From: Sphaeroforma sirkka
Taxonomy: Eukaryota; Opisthokonta; Ichthyosporea; Ichthyophonida
Direction of reading: 5' to 3'
Length of the DNA stretch: 22,500 nucleotides
NCBI GenBank assembly: GCA_001586965.3
Contig: LUCW03001627.1
Coordinates: 1 to 22,500, forward strand
Shown here: piece after piece, positions 8,790 through 17,696 of the stretch
How the letters are laid out: every line of letters begins with the position of its first letter
How positions within the stretch are numbered: the stretch's first letter is position 1
The notes under the pieces: generated by a model
What the model was told of the DNA's origin: nothing
Database searches by the model: none
The model's input: the letters and a program-made list of their open reading frames with translations, nothing else
Translations under genes and position numbers: made by a program

Positions 8790-9199
8790 ATCGGGTGCAC
8801 CAATGAGGGAAACCCTGGCTGCAAACCGCAACTATCGCCTAGCAGCCAAACGAAGCAAGACGCTTGGCAAGTCTAGAGTATTAATGACTAGCAAAAACAC
8901 GTTGTATCGCTCTACGTTGTTGAGAAAGAGAGCGCCGCCTTATACAATAAGCAGTGGGAACAGTGAACATGTAGAAAAGAAGTAAAAGGAGATAATCAAC
9001 GTGGATACCAATGTAGCCATAGGTACCGTGGCAGAGTCAAAGTCATTTTATGTCGGCGGCTGAATCTTGCAAGAGAACATTGTAGTACAATGCTGCAAAC
9101 CAGGGGAGTGGATCAAAGGCTCGCTCATATCCGGGGTATTCTACTATTCTATTTATCGCAATTACCCTCTCTGGCTGTTCGTTTCTGTGATGCTGATGC
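8790..9199. other. no gene recognised
   Basis: Short open frames on both strands (for example 8803-8985 +, Lys/Arg-rich) without motifs. The right half could be the lost 5' part of the protease pseudogene copy 2. Confidence 0.3.
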
Positions 9200-9710
9200 A
9201 CATATGAAGGACTTATACAAGTATCGTAGGGCAGAAAGCTTACGATTAAGGGGCCACCATAGGTGTCCGACAGGGTCTCTGCATTGATCCCATGGAATCA
9301 TTACTGTATAAAACAAACGCTACAGTTACTATTTTCGATGGTATGCCAAATCCTGTTAGAGCTGACGAACAATTCAATTATATAGTACGCTGAATGAAAT
9401 ATTACTTCACAGATAATGTTGCAGGCGATATAAACCAACACGACAGTTTTAGCTGTGGGGTTTTGCCTTGTGCCTTTGCTAGAACAGTATCAGAAAGTCC
9501 ACAACTCGTGCATGATTTGGAGGCATTGTCTTCGCACGATTATGTCACAAGTGTCCAACATGACAACAGAATTAGAAAATGGATTTCCGAAACACTATTC
9601 TCGTAAGTTCCTGTAAAAGAGCATCACAGACCACATGAGTTGCGAACCAGGCAGTGAGATAAGCTTGAATGAAGCAGCATATATCAGTACCAATCAATAA
9701 AAGACATCAT
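9200..9710 (+). pseudogene. Ulp1/C48-type cysteine protease pseudogene, copy 2 (Asp, Gln and Cys boxes present)
   Basis: Frame 1 reads NATVTIFDGMP (Asp strand), then after TGA 9391-9393 continues to INQHDSFSCGVLPCAFA at about 9430-9480. Gln-x5-Cys-Gly followed by a hydrophobic helix is the signature of Ulp1-like peptidases (Gln builds the oxyanion hole, Cys is the nucleophile). A C-terminal helix (IRKWISETLF) ends at TAA 9604-9606, and the same frame continues with VPVKEHHRPHELRTRQ to TGA 9655-9657. So two nonsense mutations are visible. The final 16 codons and about 50 bases beyond them, with AATAAA at 9696-9701, match copy 1 at 7293-7400. Such proteases are often carried by MULE-type, CACTA and KDZ transposons and by large DNA viruses. 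The N-terminal part with His is not recognised. Confidence 0.68.
9696..9701 (+). promoter_or_regulatory. poly(A) signal AATAAA, protease copy 2
   Basis: AATAAA lies 39 bases after the last stop of protease copy 2. The same hexamer and neighbouring AAGACA.CATA occur at the equivalent place after copy 1 (7381-7386), so the 3' end was duplicated together with the gene. Confidence 0.55.
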
Positions 9711-9712
9711 AC

Positions 9713-9736
9713 CCCCCCCCCCCACACACACACCCC
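9713..9736. repeat. poly-C / CA low-complexity tract
   Basis: A run of about 13 C followed by CACACACA and CCCC, directly after the 3' tail of protease copy 2. Confidence 0.9.
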
Positions 9737-9819
9737 ACTTTCAATTCATGTTTATCAGTCAGCTCCTTACCGAACACGCAAACTACAGGGCAGCATCCAC
9801 ATTTAAGTCGTGTATCTAG

Positions 9820-9965
9820 CATTCCTGAGATCGCTATAGCATCGTCAGTTGTTTTGGGTTTTAGGGTTTTAGGGTTTAGGGTTTTATAGCATCGTCAGTT
9901 GTTTTGGGTTTTAGGGTTTTAGGGTTTAGTAAAACATTCCTGAGATCGCTATAGCATCGTCAGTT
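9820..9965 (+). repeat. interstitial telomere-like repeat island with G-quadruplex potential
   Basis: A 31-bp sequence (CATTCCTGAGATCG... to CGTCAGTT) at 9820-9850 recurs exactly at 9935-9965. Between them a 43-bp segment ending in GGGTTTTAGGGTTTTAGGG is present twice, at 9836-9878 and 9886-9928 (50-bp period). The G-rich parts are TTTAGGG/TTTTAGGG units like plant- or algal-type telomeres. Four GGG runs at 9856-9881 with 4-5 base loops could form a quadruplex on the plus strand. It may record a telomere-repaired break or be a coincidental minisatellite. Confidence 0.8.
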
Positions 9966-10326
9966 ATTTTACCCTACGGTGGGCTCAATATTTTAATATA
10001 TGTATATGCTCCTGCTACTACTAGACGCTTGGTCGCCACTTTCTTCCCTTTCTCCGTACAATTGAAAAACAAATTACTGAGCAGCCTTTCGCTAGACCCA
10101 TCGCTATCCCCATTTTTTTTTGGCACAATCGCAGCGTTTTGCCTATTGGCTGGTACCGGCTGGGACTTTCTTCCAATCTCAGCAAAGACATATGTCCACG
10201 TTATGTACTTGTTTTTAGCCGAAGTTGTTAGAGTACGGTGGGGGGACTTAATAGTAAAGTGCTAGTGTATCTAAAGTATGGTGCATTCGAATGAATTTAT
10301 TTATGATCTCACCCTCAGTTATATAC
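9966..10326. other. no confirmed gene
   Basis: A hydrophobic open frame (TTG 10029 to TAG 10265, 78 codons) is present but has no ATG and no motif. The rest is unassigned. Confidence 0.3.
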
Positions 10327-10680
10327 TGATGGTGTTTGTACTAGTGTTCAACCACTTGGGTTGGCCAGGGTAAAAACTCATATGATCAGTATGAGAAACC
10401 TTATGCAGAACACTTTAGCACTCGGATATATTTTCTAGAAATAAATGTATCATATTCTCTGTTACCACATTCAGTCTCGGACCTCGGCTCTCGGCTAGCC
10501 GGTGGCCCGTATCCTATAAATAGAATAATCTGAGAAGAAGTCTCAAATTACTCTTACTTTCTCTCGGGCTGACCCACCTATACTTATATTAATTTGAGAA
10601 CAAGTCCCAAATTACTATCGGGCTGACGACATACAACGCTATTAACGTATATAGAAATATGCCTACTACTGTAGACCTCA
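10327..10680 (-). repeat. solo LTR, family A (copia type)
   Basis: This 354-bp unit matches the 3' LTR of the copia remnant at 12934-13291 almost throughout (nearly 90% by eye), with the same limits. On the minus strand it begins TGAGG and ends CACCATCA, so it has TG...CA ends. No internal region or polypurine tract is attached (10681 onwards is not a pyrimidine tract on this strand), and the flanking five bases (TATAC / GAAAA) are not a target duplication. It is best read as an old solo LTR left by recombination. Confidence 0.82.
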
Positions 10681-10837
10681 GAAAAGAAGTGTACACGGGT
10701 AGATGTTCTTCTCGTATATGTGATCATATAAAATATATTTTACGATTAACATAGCTGGAGTATAAAGCGTATATCGCGTCAAAGGTATCCAGAGCAAAAA
10801 TTGCAACCGAATTCAGCTTATGGTTTGCAACATTGAA

Positions 10838-11330
10838 GGCCTTCACTTAATATTCAGCAGCGCTTACATACGGTTCGTCATGTTCTGCCTCGTCGTCGGG
10901 GTAGATTTCTTTAGCTACGTATGTACTCTGGGAGTATAATGTCGCATCTTATTGAAAGGTGTATCCGCATTGAACACCTCGTCCAAAAAACGAACGCTTT
11001 CTATACAATATCGGGTTCGTCTGTTACTGTAAGACACAATAGTTTGTCCTTATTCAACTGCTGCATACATATAGATGTATATTCAGGCGTCACAACCACA
11101 CTCGAGCTAGTAGATTCTTTAATAACGAAGTCACACTATCTATTACTGTCTGCCGTATGCAGACATTTGAGAGGTGTATCTCTCTAGTTAGCTTGCTGAT
11201 TATTGAACGTATAGCTGAATCGTCTCGTCGTTTGTCAAGTGTCGGTAGGGCTAACTCTGAAGCGCTACTAGGAGATATTCCGATAACCGGGGATAATTAT
11301 GACAATGCACCATAAATAATTCGTATACTA
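10838..11330 (-). pseudogene. possible decayed coding region, family unknown
   Basis: Minus-strand frames that lack early start codons read as protein-like pieces in sequence: ASELALPTLDKRRDDSAIR with a helical continuation (about 11280-11095), VVVTPEYTSICMQQLNKDK (about 11100-11010) and VAKEIYPDDEAEHDE ending SAAEY-stop (about 10920-10838). They would have to be joined by frameshifts. The opposite strand also has an 88-codon frame here (10921-11187), so this is weak. No motif is recognised. Confidence 0.22.
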
Positions 11331-11574
11331 CCAAATGTCATTACAAAATTTTGATCCTTTCTAAAATGGTGATGTGTCATTTTGTACCTCAGCCTTACAG
11401 GTATTTTGCTCTACGCTATTGTCTCCTCATTCTCTCGATATTGTCTCCTTATAACAACAGCCTTTCTAGTCGCATCCCTGACTGGTATGATAATATACTT
11501 CTTACGTACTTTTTTACAACTTGAAAAGCCTATTCATTCCAACATTGGAATATTCTTCTCCGCATGTGTCGTCG

Positions 11575-11646
11575 TCTAAAGTGCAGATACACTTTGTTCT
11601 ACTATGCTGATGACTTGGCACTCGATGTAAATGTCGAACATGCCTA
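11575..11646 (+). pseudogene. reverse-transcriptase scrap with YADD box
   Basis: Frame 2 reads CRYTLFYYADDLALDV, with the YADD codons at 11603-11614, up to TAA 11645-11647. A hydrophobic run before YADD followed by L-x-L is the catalytic loop of non-LTR (LINE-type) and related reverse transcriptases. Upstream the same frame is interrupted by TGA at 11522-11524 and I cannot recognise the earlier RT motifs. This may be a short remnant or a chance match. Confidence 0.35.
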
Positions 11647-12071
11647 AGTTGTAGATACACAAGAACGTAAGTCCGGATACTGACCGGAGGCCGTATTTCT
11701 ACATATTCAACGTCTACGTAGAGCAGGCTTCTTCTTGCGCGGAAGTGTAAACACGTGATCGTAGGGAATCAAGCAGTTTCCATCGCGTGTGCACATGCAT
11801 CTCTTTCTTATGCTGTCAAATTTCGTAAATCCTGCACAGAACTGTTTCTACTAGGGCTGACTGAATCATTATTCTGAACACTATTCATCTCTAGTCTATT
11901 GTACCCTTAAAACAGCTATCAATAATACCTCGCTAACTACTATGTTTGTGTACGAAATGTGTACTTATAGCACGTTTTAAGTCGTCTTAGATACTTTTCA
12001 GTGTAAATTTTAATAAACATGTGTCATCACAAAAATCAAATTTTGTCTACCTCGCTCTTGTCTGAGCTTAT
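11647..12071. other. no gene recognised
   Basis: Unassigned non-coding DNA with frequent stops in all frames. Confidence 0.3.
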
Positions 12072-12273
12072 TGTTATGGATAACAAGCTTAATTACTCTG
12101 GTATCGGTCGAGAAACTTATTCAAATCTCGGGAGTCGGTTAAGAAATTATATCAACTCTTTGGGGTGAGTTAATATGCTTGATTTGCTCTCGGGAGGGAG
12201 CTAACTCTAATGATTTCTATAAATCAAAGAGTCTTCTTGCTGTAAAGTCTGGTCTGAGACCTGTAGTCTCTCA
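12072..12273 (-). repeat. LTR family B, copy 1 (probably solo)
   Basis: On the minus strand it starts TGAGAGACTACAGG and ends near AACA. It matches the copies at 15730-15966 (same orientation) and 17697-17894 (opposite orientation) over their length, with the shared blocks TTACAGCAAGAA-like, TTGATTTATAGAAAT-like and the CCCGAGAG motif. The DNA before its start on that strand is not purine-rich and the flanks do not repeat, so no complete element is attached. Confidence 0.72.
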
Positions 12274-12933
12274 GATTGTTTTGAAAGATGGATGCGACCA
12301 ATGAAATGAATCTGAAATTAGTCATTGACCCCAAACAAAGCTAGCCCGAAGTAGTGAGTGATTAGAGCGGAACTGTATAAACAGAAGTCGTAGTCTAAAA
12401 TCCCTTAGAGAGCTGAAGCCAAACTTTTTTTTTCTTTTTTCAATTTGACTTACATTTTAGTTCAACTGGAAGATCGCGGTCAGCATATTCTCTTCTAATA
12501 TCACGAACATTAAGTTGCGGTGGGCACAGTATAGTAGGTTTTGGGAGAGAATAGGTACCATGAGTCTCATAATGAATGCCCATTGAGACAATATATTTGT
12601 GGGGATACTCGAAGAAGCATTGAAAAATTCAAACTGCGAATACTATATATTAAGTATACTCGGAACGAATACTAATCAAGTGTGTGCCTATGGTAAACCT
12701 TTGATATATCAAAACCAGGAGCGTTCAAAATATAGAAATGCAATAGTATTAAGACTATTTCATACATATAAATTCAAAATTGAAAATAATATGCAATCAG
12801 TAACAAAAATGCGAATCATCAGTACGATCATTGGTTGTGTGTTGACACAAGTTGTAGTTTTGAAGCTGGCGCCAAATGAGATTCAGGTGTCATATCTCAG
12901 ATCTGCAATAAGTTGGTAAAAACCCAAAAACCC
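12274..12933. other. spacer between two LTRs; one unassigned ORF
   Basis: An open frame at 12599-12919 (+, about 105 codons, first codon GTG, first ATG well inside) encodes a basic protein without a recognised motif and with AT-biased codons. A T-rich tract lies at about 12427-12440. Nothing links this stretch to the LTRs beside it. Confidence 0.3.
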
Positions 12934-13291
12934 TGATGGTGTTTGTACTAGTGTTCAACCACTTGGGTTTAGCCAGGGCGGAAACTCATATGATCAGTAT
13001 GAGAAACGTTATGCAGAACACTTTAGTACTCGAATATATATTTCTAGAAAAATATATATCACATTCTCTGTTACGTACACTCGGTCTCGGACCTCGGCCC
13101 TCGGCTAGCCGGTGGCCCGTGTCCTATAAATAGAATAATCTGAGAAGAAGTCTCAAATTACTCTTACGTCCTCTCTGGCTGACCCACCTAGATATATATT
13201 AATTTGAGATCAAGTCCCAAATTACTCTCGGGCTGACGACGTAAAACGTTATTAGCATATTCAGAAATACGTCTACTTCTGCAGTCTCTCA
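12934..13291 (-). repeat. 3' LTR of the copia remnant (family A)
   Basis: 358 bp, TGAGAGACTG...CACCATCA on the minus strand. A polypurine tract ends directly before its TG end, and the solo copy at 10327-10680 has the same limits. It contains an imperfect palindrome (CTCATATGATCAGTATGAG, about 12986-13005) and TATTTATAG/CTATAAATAG, which could serve as a TATA box. The five bases outside (AACCC) cannot be compared, since the element's other end carries a different LTR. Confidence 0.88.
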
Positions 13292-13303
13292 CTCCCCCTC
13301 AAT
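13292..13303 (-). other. polypurine tract of the copia remnant
   Basis: Minus strand ATTGAGGGGGAG abuts the TGAGAG start of the 3' LTR. This is the plus-strand priming site of LTR elements and fixes the element's orientation and the LTR boundary. Confidence 0.8.
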
Positions 13304-14117
13304 TTTACAATCAAAGGGATGAAGGCTGAAGACCCAGATTGGAAAATTGTTGACTCTGACAATCTGTAGATGGGTTGCTTGCTAGGTGGTAGGCCGTATA
13401 CATAACTGTCAACTCGGCATACGACCTTTGTGTCTCCTTGTTTGTGCCTTTCCTATAATTGTCTCTGGGACGGATCTAGTAGATGTTCAACGAGGTTGTA
13501 TCCTTGCGGTACTCGCATGTAGCTAAGGGTATCCAGTTCTTGAGTGAAGTACGCCGAGGGTGTATCGTATTGTCGAATGTCCATGTCGTAGTGTGCCATC
13601 AGAGCTAGACAGATCCTGAACATTTCCTTGGCTGCTACTGGGGTATAACTTTCATCTTAATAGACTCGCTGTTTTACGTTAAATGCTGCTACGTTCAGAC
13701 GTGATTTATGTCGTGTGACCTGTTCTGATTCATCCTTTTTGCCTTGAATACCCATCGAGGGGGGAATAGTGATTTTTCCCGTGGTTTGTCGTCCACAAGA
13801 GCCTTCCGCTGTATCACTAAGCGATTCATCTCCGAGCGTGGTGATTCCTCCCAATCGACTGCGTTTGGCATGACATGTATATCTTTGTATGTTTTCAATT
13901 CCATTGCTGAAGTTGCTGAATTAACAGTGTGCATAGTGCTGGGAGATTGTCTTTTACGGCGGCTGTTGGCATTATTATCATTGATCGCAAGGTCTCGCAG
14001 TTCTCGAAAGACTTGGCGACCTTCTGCCTTTCTTCTAGCTGTAGTTGCTTCAAGATCGTGTTGTGTTTTGCTAGTCGCTGCGGGAGCCTCCGACTCGCCT
14101 ATGTACTTCGCTCTCAA
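13304..14117 (-). pseudogene. copia reverse transcriptase, N-terminal part only
   Basis: Minus-strand frame 14117-13695 ends with KTYKDIHVMPNAVDWEESPRSEMN and FPPRWVFKAKR, the copia pattern (A....W..A...E...L..N.TW...R WVFK.K). A shift gives SRLNVAAFNVKQRVY, stop, then VAAKEMFRICLALMAHYDMDIRQYDTPSAYFTQ (first RT Asp, usually QMDV.TAFL.G) and MRVPQGY, a TAG at about 13455, then KVVCRVDSYVYGL. Everything after this, including the catalytic DD box, is missing and the polypurine tract follows within about 100 bases. It is non-functional. Confidence 0.8.
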
Positions 14118-14391
14118 CTGAAGTTATTTGTAGTTGTTCTGAGTTGCTTGACTATTGTGTCACAGTTGGCTAGGCTTGTTGGCTAAGCATATCTTCCGTT
14201 GTCGATGTTGTCCTTGTGTCTGTTTGGGAATCGCCATTTTCGATTTGGAGGAATGTACTGCTGTCCATAGTGTCTGGTGGTGCGATGGCGGTTGTACATT
14301 TTTTGCCTTCCCAGACAAAGAATTCGTCTCCAATTATATAGACATCTCGGTTCTGTATTATACGCTTGGTCAGATGTGAGTATATACGATA

Positions 14392-15200
14392 CTAGTCCGG
14401 TGTTGTCTCCAAGGACTGCACAAGGATAATGCCATCTAGTACTCTATCGTCGAGGTTGCCGTCTGGATCACGGTTCTTGTATGCGATGTGACACCCGAAT
14501 GTTCTGAACATATCTATCGCAAATGCGTATCCTGTAAATTCCTCGTATGGGGATGAGCTCTTTTCGTTGGTGGGTATAGCATTGTATATGTTGGTAGTTT
14601 GAATAAGTGATTCAGCCCACATAGTAGTCGATAAACGTGTATACTTCAGTTGTGGAAGCATTCTAGGGACCAATGTACCATGCAGTCTCTCTACCTTGCC
14701 ATGGTATTGTGGCGTAGCCGTAGGTACGTACCTTGTGGAGTATCCCAAATACGCAAGCGTCAGTTACGTTTGCTGTAATTTGTGAGCCTCGACCCATTTG
14801 TGTGCACTGAACTCGGCGATGAGTTAAAATATACAATTCATCGAATGTGTGTAACATAGCATCAATATTTTTTGTTGTTTTCAGATCGCGGTTCGAATAC
14901 TCTTTGGCCATGTTAGAAAAGTCGTCTATGATTGATATAGAGTGGGAGTTGGATCCTATTGACGTTACAAACGATCCTATTGTATCCACGAAGACTAACT
15001 CAGAGCGGCTCTGCGGCAGGTTCGTGCTGTCGTTCCTTGTTTGTATTCTTGTTCTTCTTAGCAATAGTGCATGCTTTGCATCGTTCCTCTGGTTGCCTTA
15101 CGTAGGGTTAATCTTTTGGGACGTAGCTGGGGTGCGCGAGCCTGTTGTGCCATGAAATCTGGTTGGATTTTACCAGCGATGGTTCTACTGTAGTAATAGC
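14392..15200 (-). pseudogene. copia GAG-pre-integrase and integrase pseudogene
   Basis: It starts with ISWHNRLAHPSYV (about 15170), the GAG-pre-integrase WH.RLGHPS motif, then ERCKACTIAKK (zinc-binding Cys pair). A frameshift near 15050 leads to ELVFVDTIGSF (first catalytic Asp) and ISIIDDFSNMAKEY. The second catalytic region reads CTQMGRGSQ where SDNG/RSDNG is expected, so the Asp is lost. After another frameshift near 14740 come TPQYHGKVERLHGTL (catalytic Glu), the TMWAESLIQT helix and SSPYEEFTGY with FRTFGC. The frame stops near the end (14392), and the copia RDV(I/Y).DE-like linker follows at about 14350-14290. It would have inserted cDNA into the host genome. Confidence 0.8.
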
Positions 15201-15254
15201 TATGTCGTCGATGTGCACACAGCACATTCTGTGCTTTTCATATACTGCTATGGT

Positions 15255-15729
15255 TCAAATGCTTGGTAGTAATATGCACATCATGTTGTTGGTGAATTTA
15301 AACGAGTAGTGTCGCGCTGAGAGCAGGCTGATACTTAGTAGTGCAGTTTTGAATGGCATATCGATGAGTACGTCCTCCAAGTTTCTTAGCTGAGCCACAT
15401 ATTTCGGATAAATGATTGTACTATCAGCTACTTCGAGAGCATACCGGTCATTAATGCGCATGTTGCGGACGAGATGATGCTTGTGGTACTTATAGGGAAG
15501 TACGTGTATGACGGCGCAACTATCGCAAGCTAGTCAGTACCCACCTCTGATGTCTCTGTCTGACTGATCGTTCGCCTCCTTGTTGTCGATTGTAGGGTTA
15601 ATTGTAGAGAATACAATCTGTCTGATAGCAGGTAGTTGGTCATCGGATACTTGTGCTGACATTGCTTTGTCCTGTCTGCTTTCATGAACTTGGCGTCGAT
15701 TGCTTTGGGAACCGCAGCTATGTTTAGAA
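15255..15729 (-). pseudogene. copia gag end / aspartic protease pseudogene
   Basis: One minus-strand frame runs through a polar linker (NKEANDQSDRDIRGGY), a TGA at 15534-15536, then LACDSCAVIHVLP, EVADSTIIYPKYV and LEDVLIDMPFKTALLSISLL, ending at TAG 15255. These match the copia protease signature (WLLDSGA..H, .VADG, L.NVLYVP.L..NLLS). The stop falls on the conserved Trp before the active site (TGG to TGA) and the Gly of DSG is Cys. In an intact element this enzyme would cut the polyprotein. Confidence 0.7.
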
Positions 15730-15966
15730 TGTTGCGGTTGGCAGACTAAATTCACTCACGGGAGTTGGTTGAGAAACTTAATCTGCTCTCGGGAGTCGGT
15801 TAAGTATTAACTCAACTCTCGGGAGTCGGTTAAGCATTGACTTAATTCTCGGGAGTAATTTGAGCTACTTGGTTAGCTCTCGGGAGTGAGCTAACTCTGG
15901 TGGCTTCTATACATCAAGAGAGAGGGTTTCTTGCTGTAAAACTGGCCTGAAACCTGTAGTCTCTCA
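15730..15966 (-). repeat. LTR family B, copy 2, beside the copia remnant
   Basis: 237 bp starting TGAGAGACTACAGG on the minus strand. It is longer than copies 1 and 3 because the motif CTCGGGAGTCGGTTAAG is tandemly repeated (plus coordinates about 15787-15860). It sits where the copia 5' LTR should be but is a different family from the 3' LTR, sharing with it only the first nine bases and scattered CCCGAGAG motifs. No primer binding site follows it. Confidence 0.72.
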
Positions 15967-16030
15967 AAATACGTGCCGGCACTTCGTACATCTGAATTTC
16001 AAAGATAGCTCAAAGAAGGCATGCAAGATC

Positions 16031-16740
16031 CATCTCGGATTCTGTCTAGTAGCAAGATTTGAACGAGTGTCAAGGTGTGTATAAATCGGTGGGACACATG
16101 GTGGAAGTGCGTAACGCTGAAATCCAGAGAATAAATAACTTCACAATAATTAATTGTAATCCGGAGTTTTTAACCTGAAAACGAATGCAGCAGGTGGGAC
16201 TCTTTGTGTGCTGGTATCCAAATAAACTTGCGCACTATGTACATTTCACGATTCCAGTTGCACGATGCCTTCGTGATATTCAACCGCGTGTGCAATGGTC
16301 TTTGATGCATCATGGTATCATGCGTAGGATTTACAGTTCCGGTCAAGACGCTGAGACAGACTCACTCGTCTATAATCTGTCAATGTCACGCTCCTTGATA
16401 TGTATGATTTTGGTCTTCATCTTTTCTTTTAGAATCCGAAGTTTAAAGATAATTTCACTAAGACCTTACAGTTCCATTTTCCGAATCCTTTCTAGTAGCC
16501 AGGCTTTTACAAATGCCAGGGTATATACAAGTCGGGGTGACAGATGATAGAATTACAGGGAACTGAAAATCGGAGAATATATTATTCCCTATTAGTCGAA
16601 TTTCGGGGTTTTTCGATAGCGAATGTAGCAGGCGAGGACACTGCCATTGATGTGAGTATTGGTATCAACTAAAACTTTTTCATTATGTACCCTCTACGAT
16701 TATAACACGCGATGCGTTCGGGATAATTAACGGGTGTATA
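16031..16740. repeat. diverged tandem duplication, about 440-bp period
   Basis: The segment at 16031-16290 is repeated at about 16476-16740 with many substitutions. Landmarks: TCGGATTCTGTCTAGTAGC / CCGAATCCTTTCTAGTAGC, GAATGCAGCAGG / GAATGTAGCAGG (16183 / 16621), CTGGTATCCAAATAAACTT / TTGGTATCAACTAAAACTT and CGATGCCTTCGTGATA / CGATGCGTTCGGGATAA. A 120-codon frame (16185-16547) overlaps both copies but has no motif. It may be two copies of a non-coding repeat family. Confidence 0.6.
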
Positions 16741-17696
16741 CTATACTTTTAAAAAACATCAAAGTATCGAATACAGAACTTACAGTGCGAGGGTTGCGAT
16801 ATGTTTAAGTCGTGCTCCCTCATGGGGGCAATTCGGTCTTCATATCTTTCAACATTCTGGTACACTACAATCGCACTCCAGTTATTCGTGCCCAAAATGT
16901 TATGTTTGTGGTCAAGCACCAGTTTGGCCCATTTTATTGTATATTACAGACTTCTTTTTCGGGAGGAAGTGAACTTATACGTTTTTTTCTGAAATGGCAT
17001 TTATTAAAGAATTTACAGTTCTTTTTGTGCTATCAAAATGCAAATGCACGTAAGACTGATTAGATTGTCAATGCGTTCTCGATTAAACGCTCGTATCCAA
17101 GCATCAGAGAGTAGAGTATATAAACAGTTGCAATACTGCGATCAACATTTTGTGGCAAAGCGATATAGTAATTGTTGCTATGAGAAGCATTGATCCGGCA
17201 CAATCTCACGTTGTGTATAACGGCAATTCTGCATGCAGATCATGCATGACTTTTTGTATATCATTCTTACTTTTATAGGAACATATTACCGTTCATTTTT
17301 AAAAGGCATTAATTAAGAGCCTGATCAACTTAGATACAAGATGAATGCACGACCCATACAATTCTTTCGCATGACTCTAAATCTAAAACAACCCAGCCAA
17401 AATGTTTCACATATACTAGTAGTGATCCACACCCTCCACGCGGGTCTCGCTAGGTGAGATATCGGAAACTGGTACTTTAGTGTTGAATTGCTGTGTAGAA
17501 ATGGACAACTGTTTTCGATAAGAGTTATTCTTTGGTCATGTCGTTAATGGGACATACACGGGTTGTTCTTAAATATTTTGAAGCTCCACACCCACAAGAA
17601 AGTATCCAATTATAGAACATTCTTAGATTTCGATGAACATGTAAAAAATATCCAATTTAGAAGGGCAATGTACGAGTACCTGACAAACTTGGTTAC
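16741..17696. other. no gene recognised
   Basis: AT-rich. Short hydrophobic open frames at 16801-17063 (+) overlap each other and show no motif. No repeat copy was spotted. Confidence 0.3.

Larger units (their letters stand above)
12934..15729 (-). mobile_element. Ty1/copia-type retrotransposon remnant with internal deletions
   Basis: Minus-strand order: protease (about 15530-15270), GAG-pre-integrase (about 15200-15050), integrase (about 15064-14392), linker, first part of reverse transcriptase (about 14117-13310), polypurine tract, LTR. Integrase before RT is diagnostic for copia. Most of gag is missing (only about 190 bases precede the protease). RT breaks off after the CRVDSYVYGL segment (usually C.L.KSLYGLKQ), so the YVDD core and RNase H, about 1 kb, are absent. 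All reading frames carry stops and shifts. An inactive copy. Confidence 0.88.

Noticed and set aside
10029..10265. 78-codon hydrophobic ORF near the telomere-like island
   Set aside because: TTG start only, no motif, no repeat or signal supporting expression; kept as unassigned.
12936..13133. 65-codon plus-strand ORF
   Set aside because: Lies wholly inside the family-A LTR, antisense to its orientation.
10327..13291. The two family-A LTRs as the two ends of one element
   Set aside because: They are in the same orientation 2.6 kb apart, but the 13291 copy has its polypurine tract on the outer side, so it is the 3' LTR of the element to its right, not a partner of the 10327 copy.
13744..14379. 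Plus-strand hydrophobic/Ser-rich ORFs
   Set aside because: Antisense shadows of the copia pseudogene, which has clear RT motifs on the minus strand.
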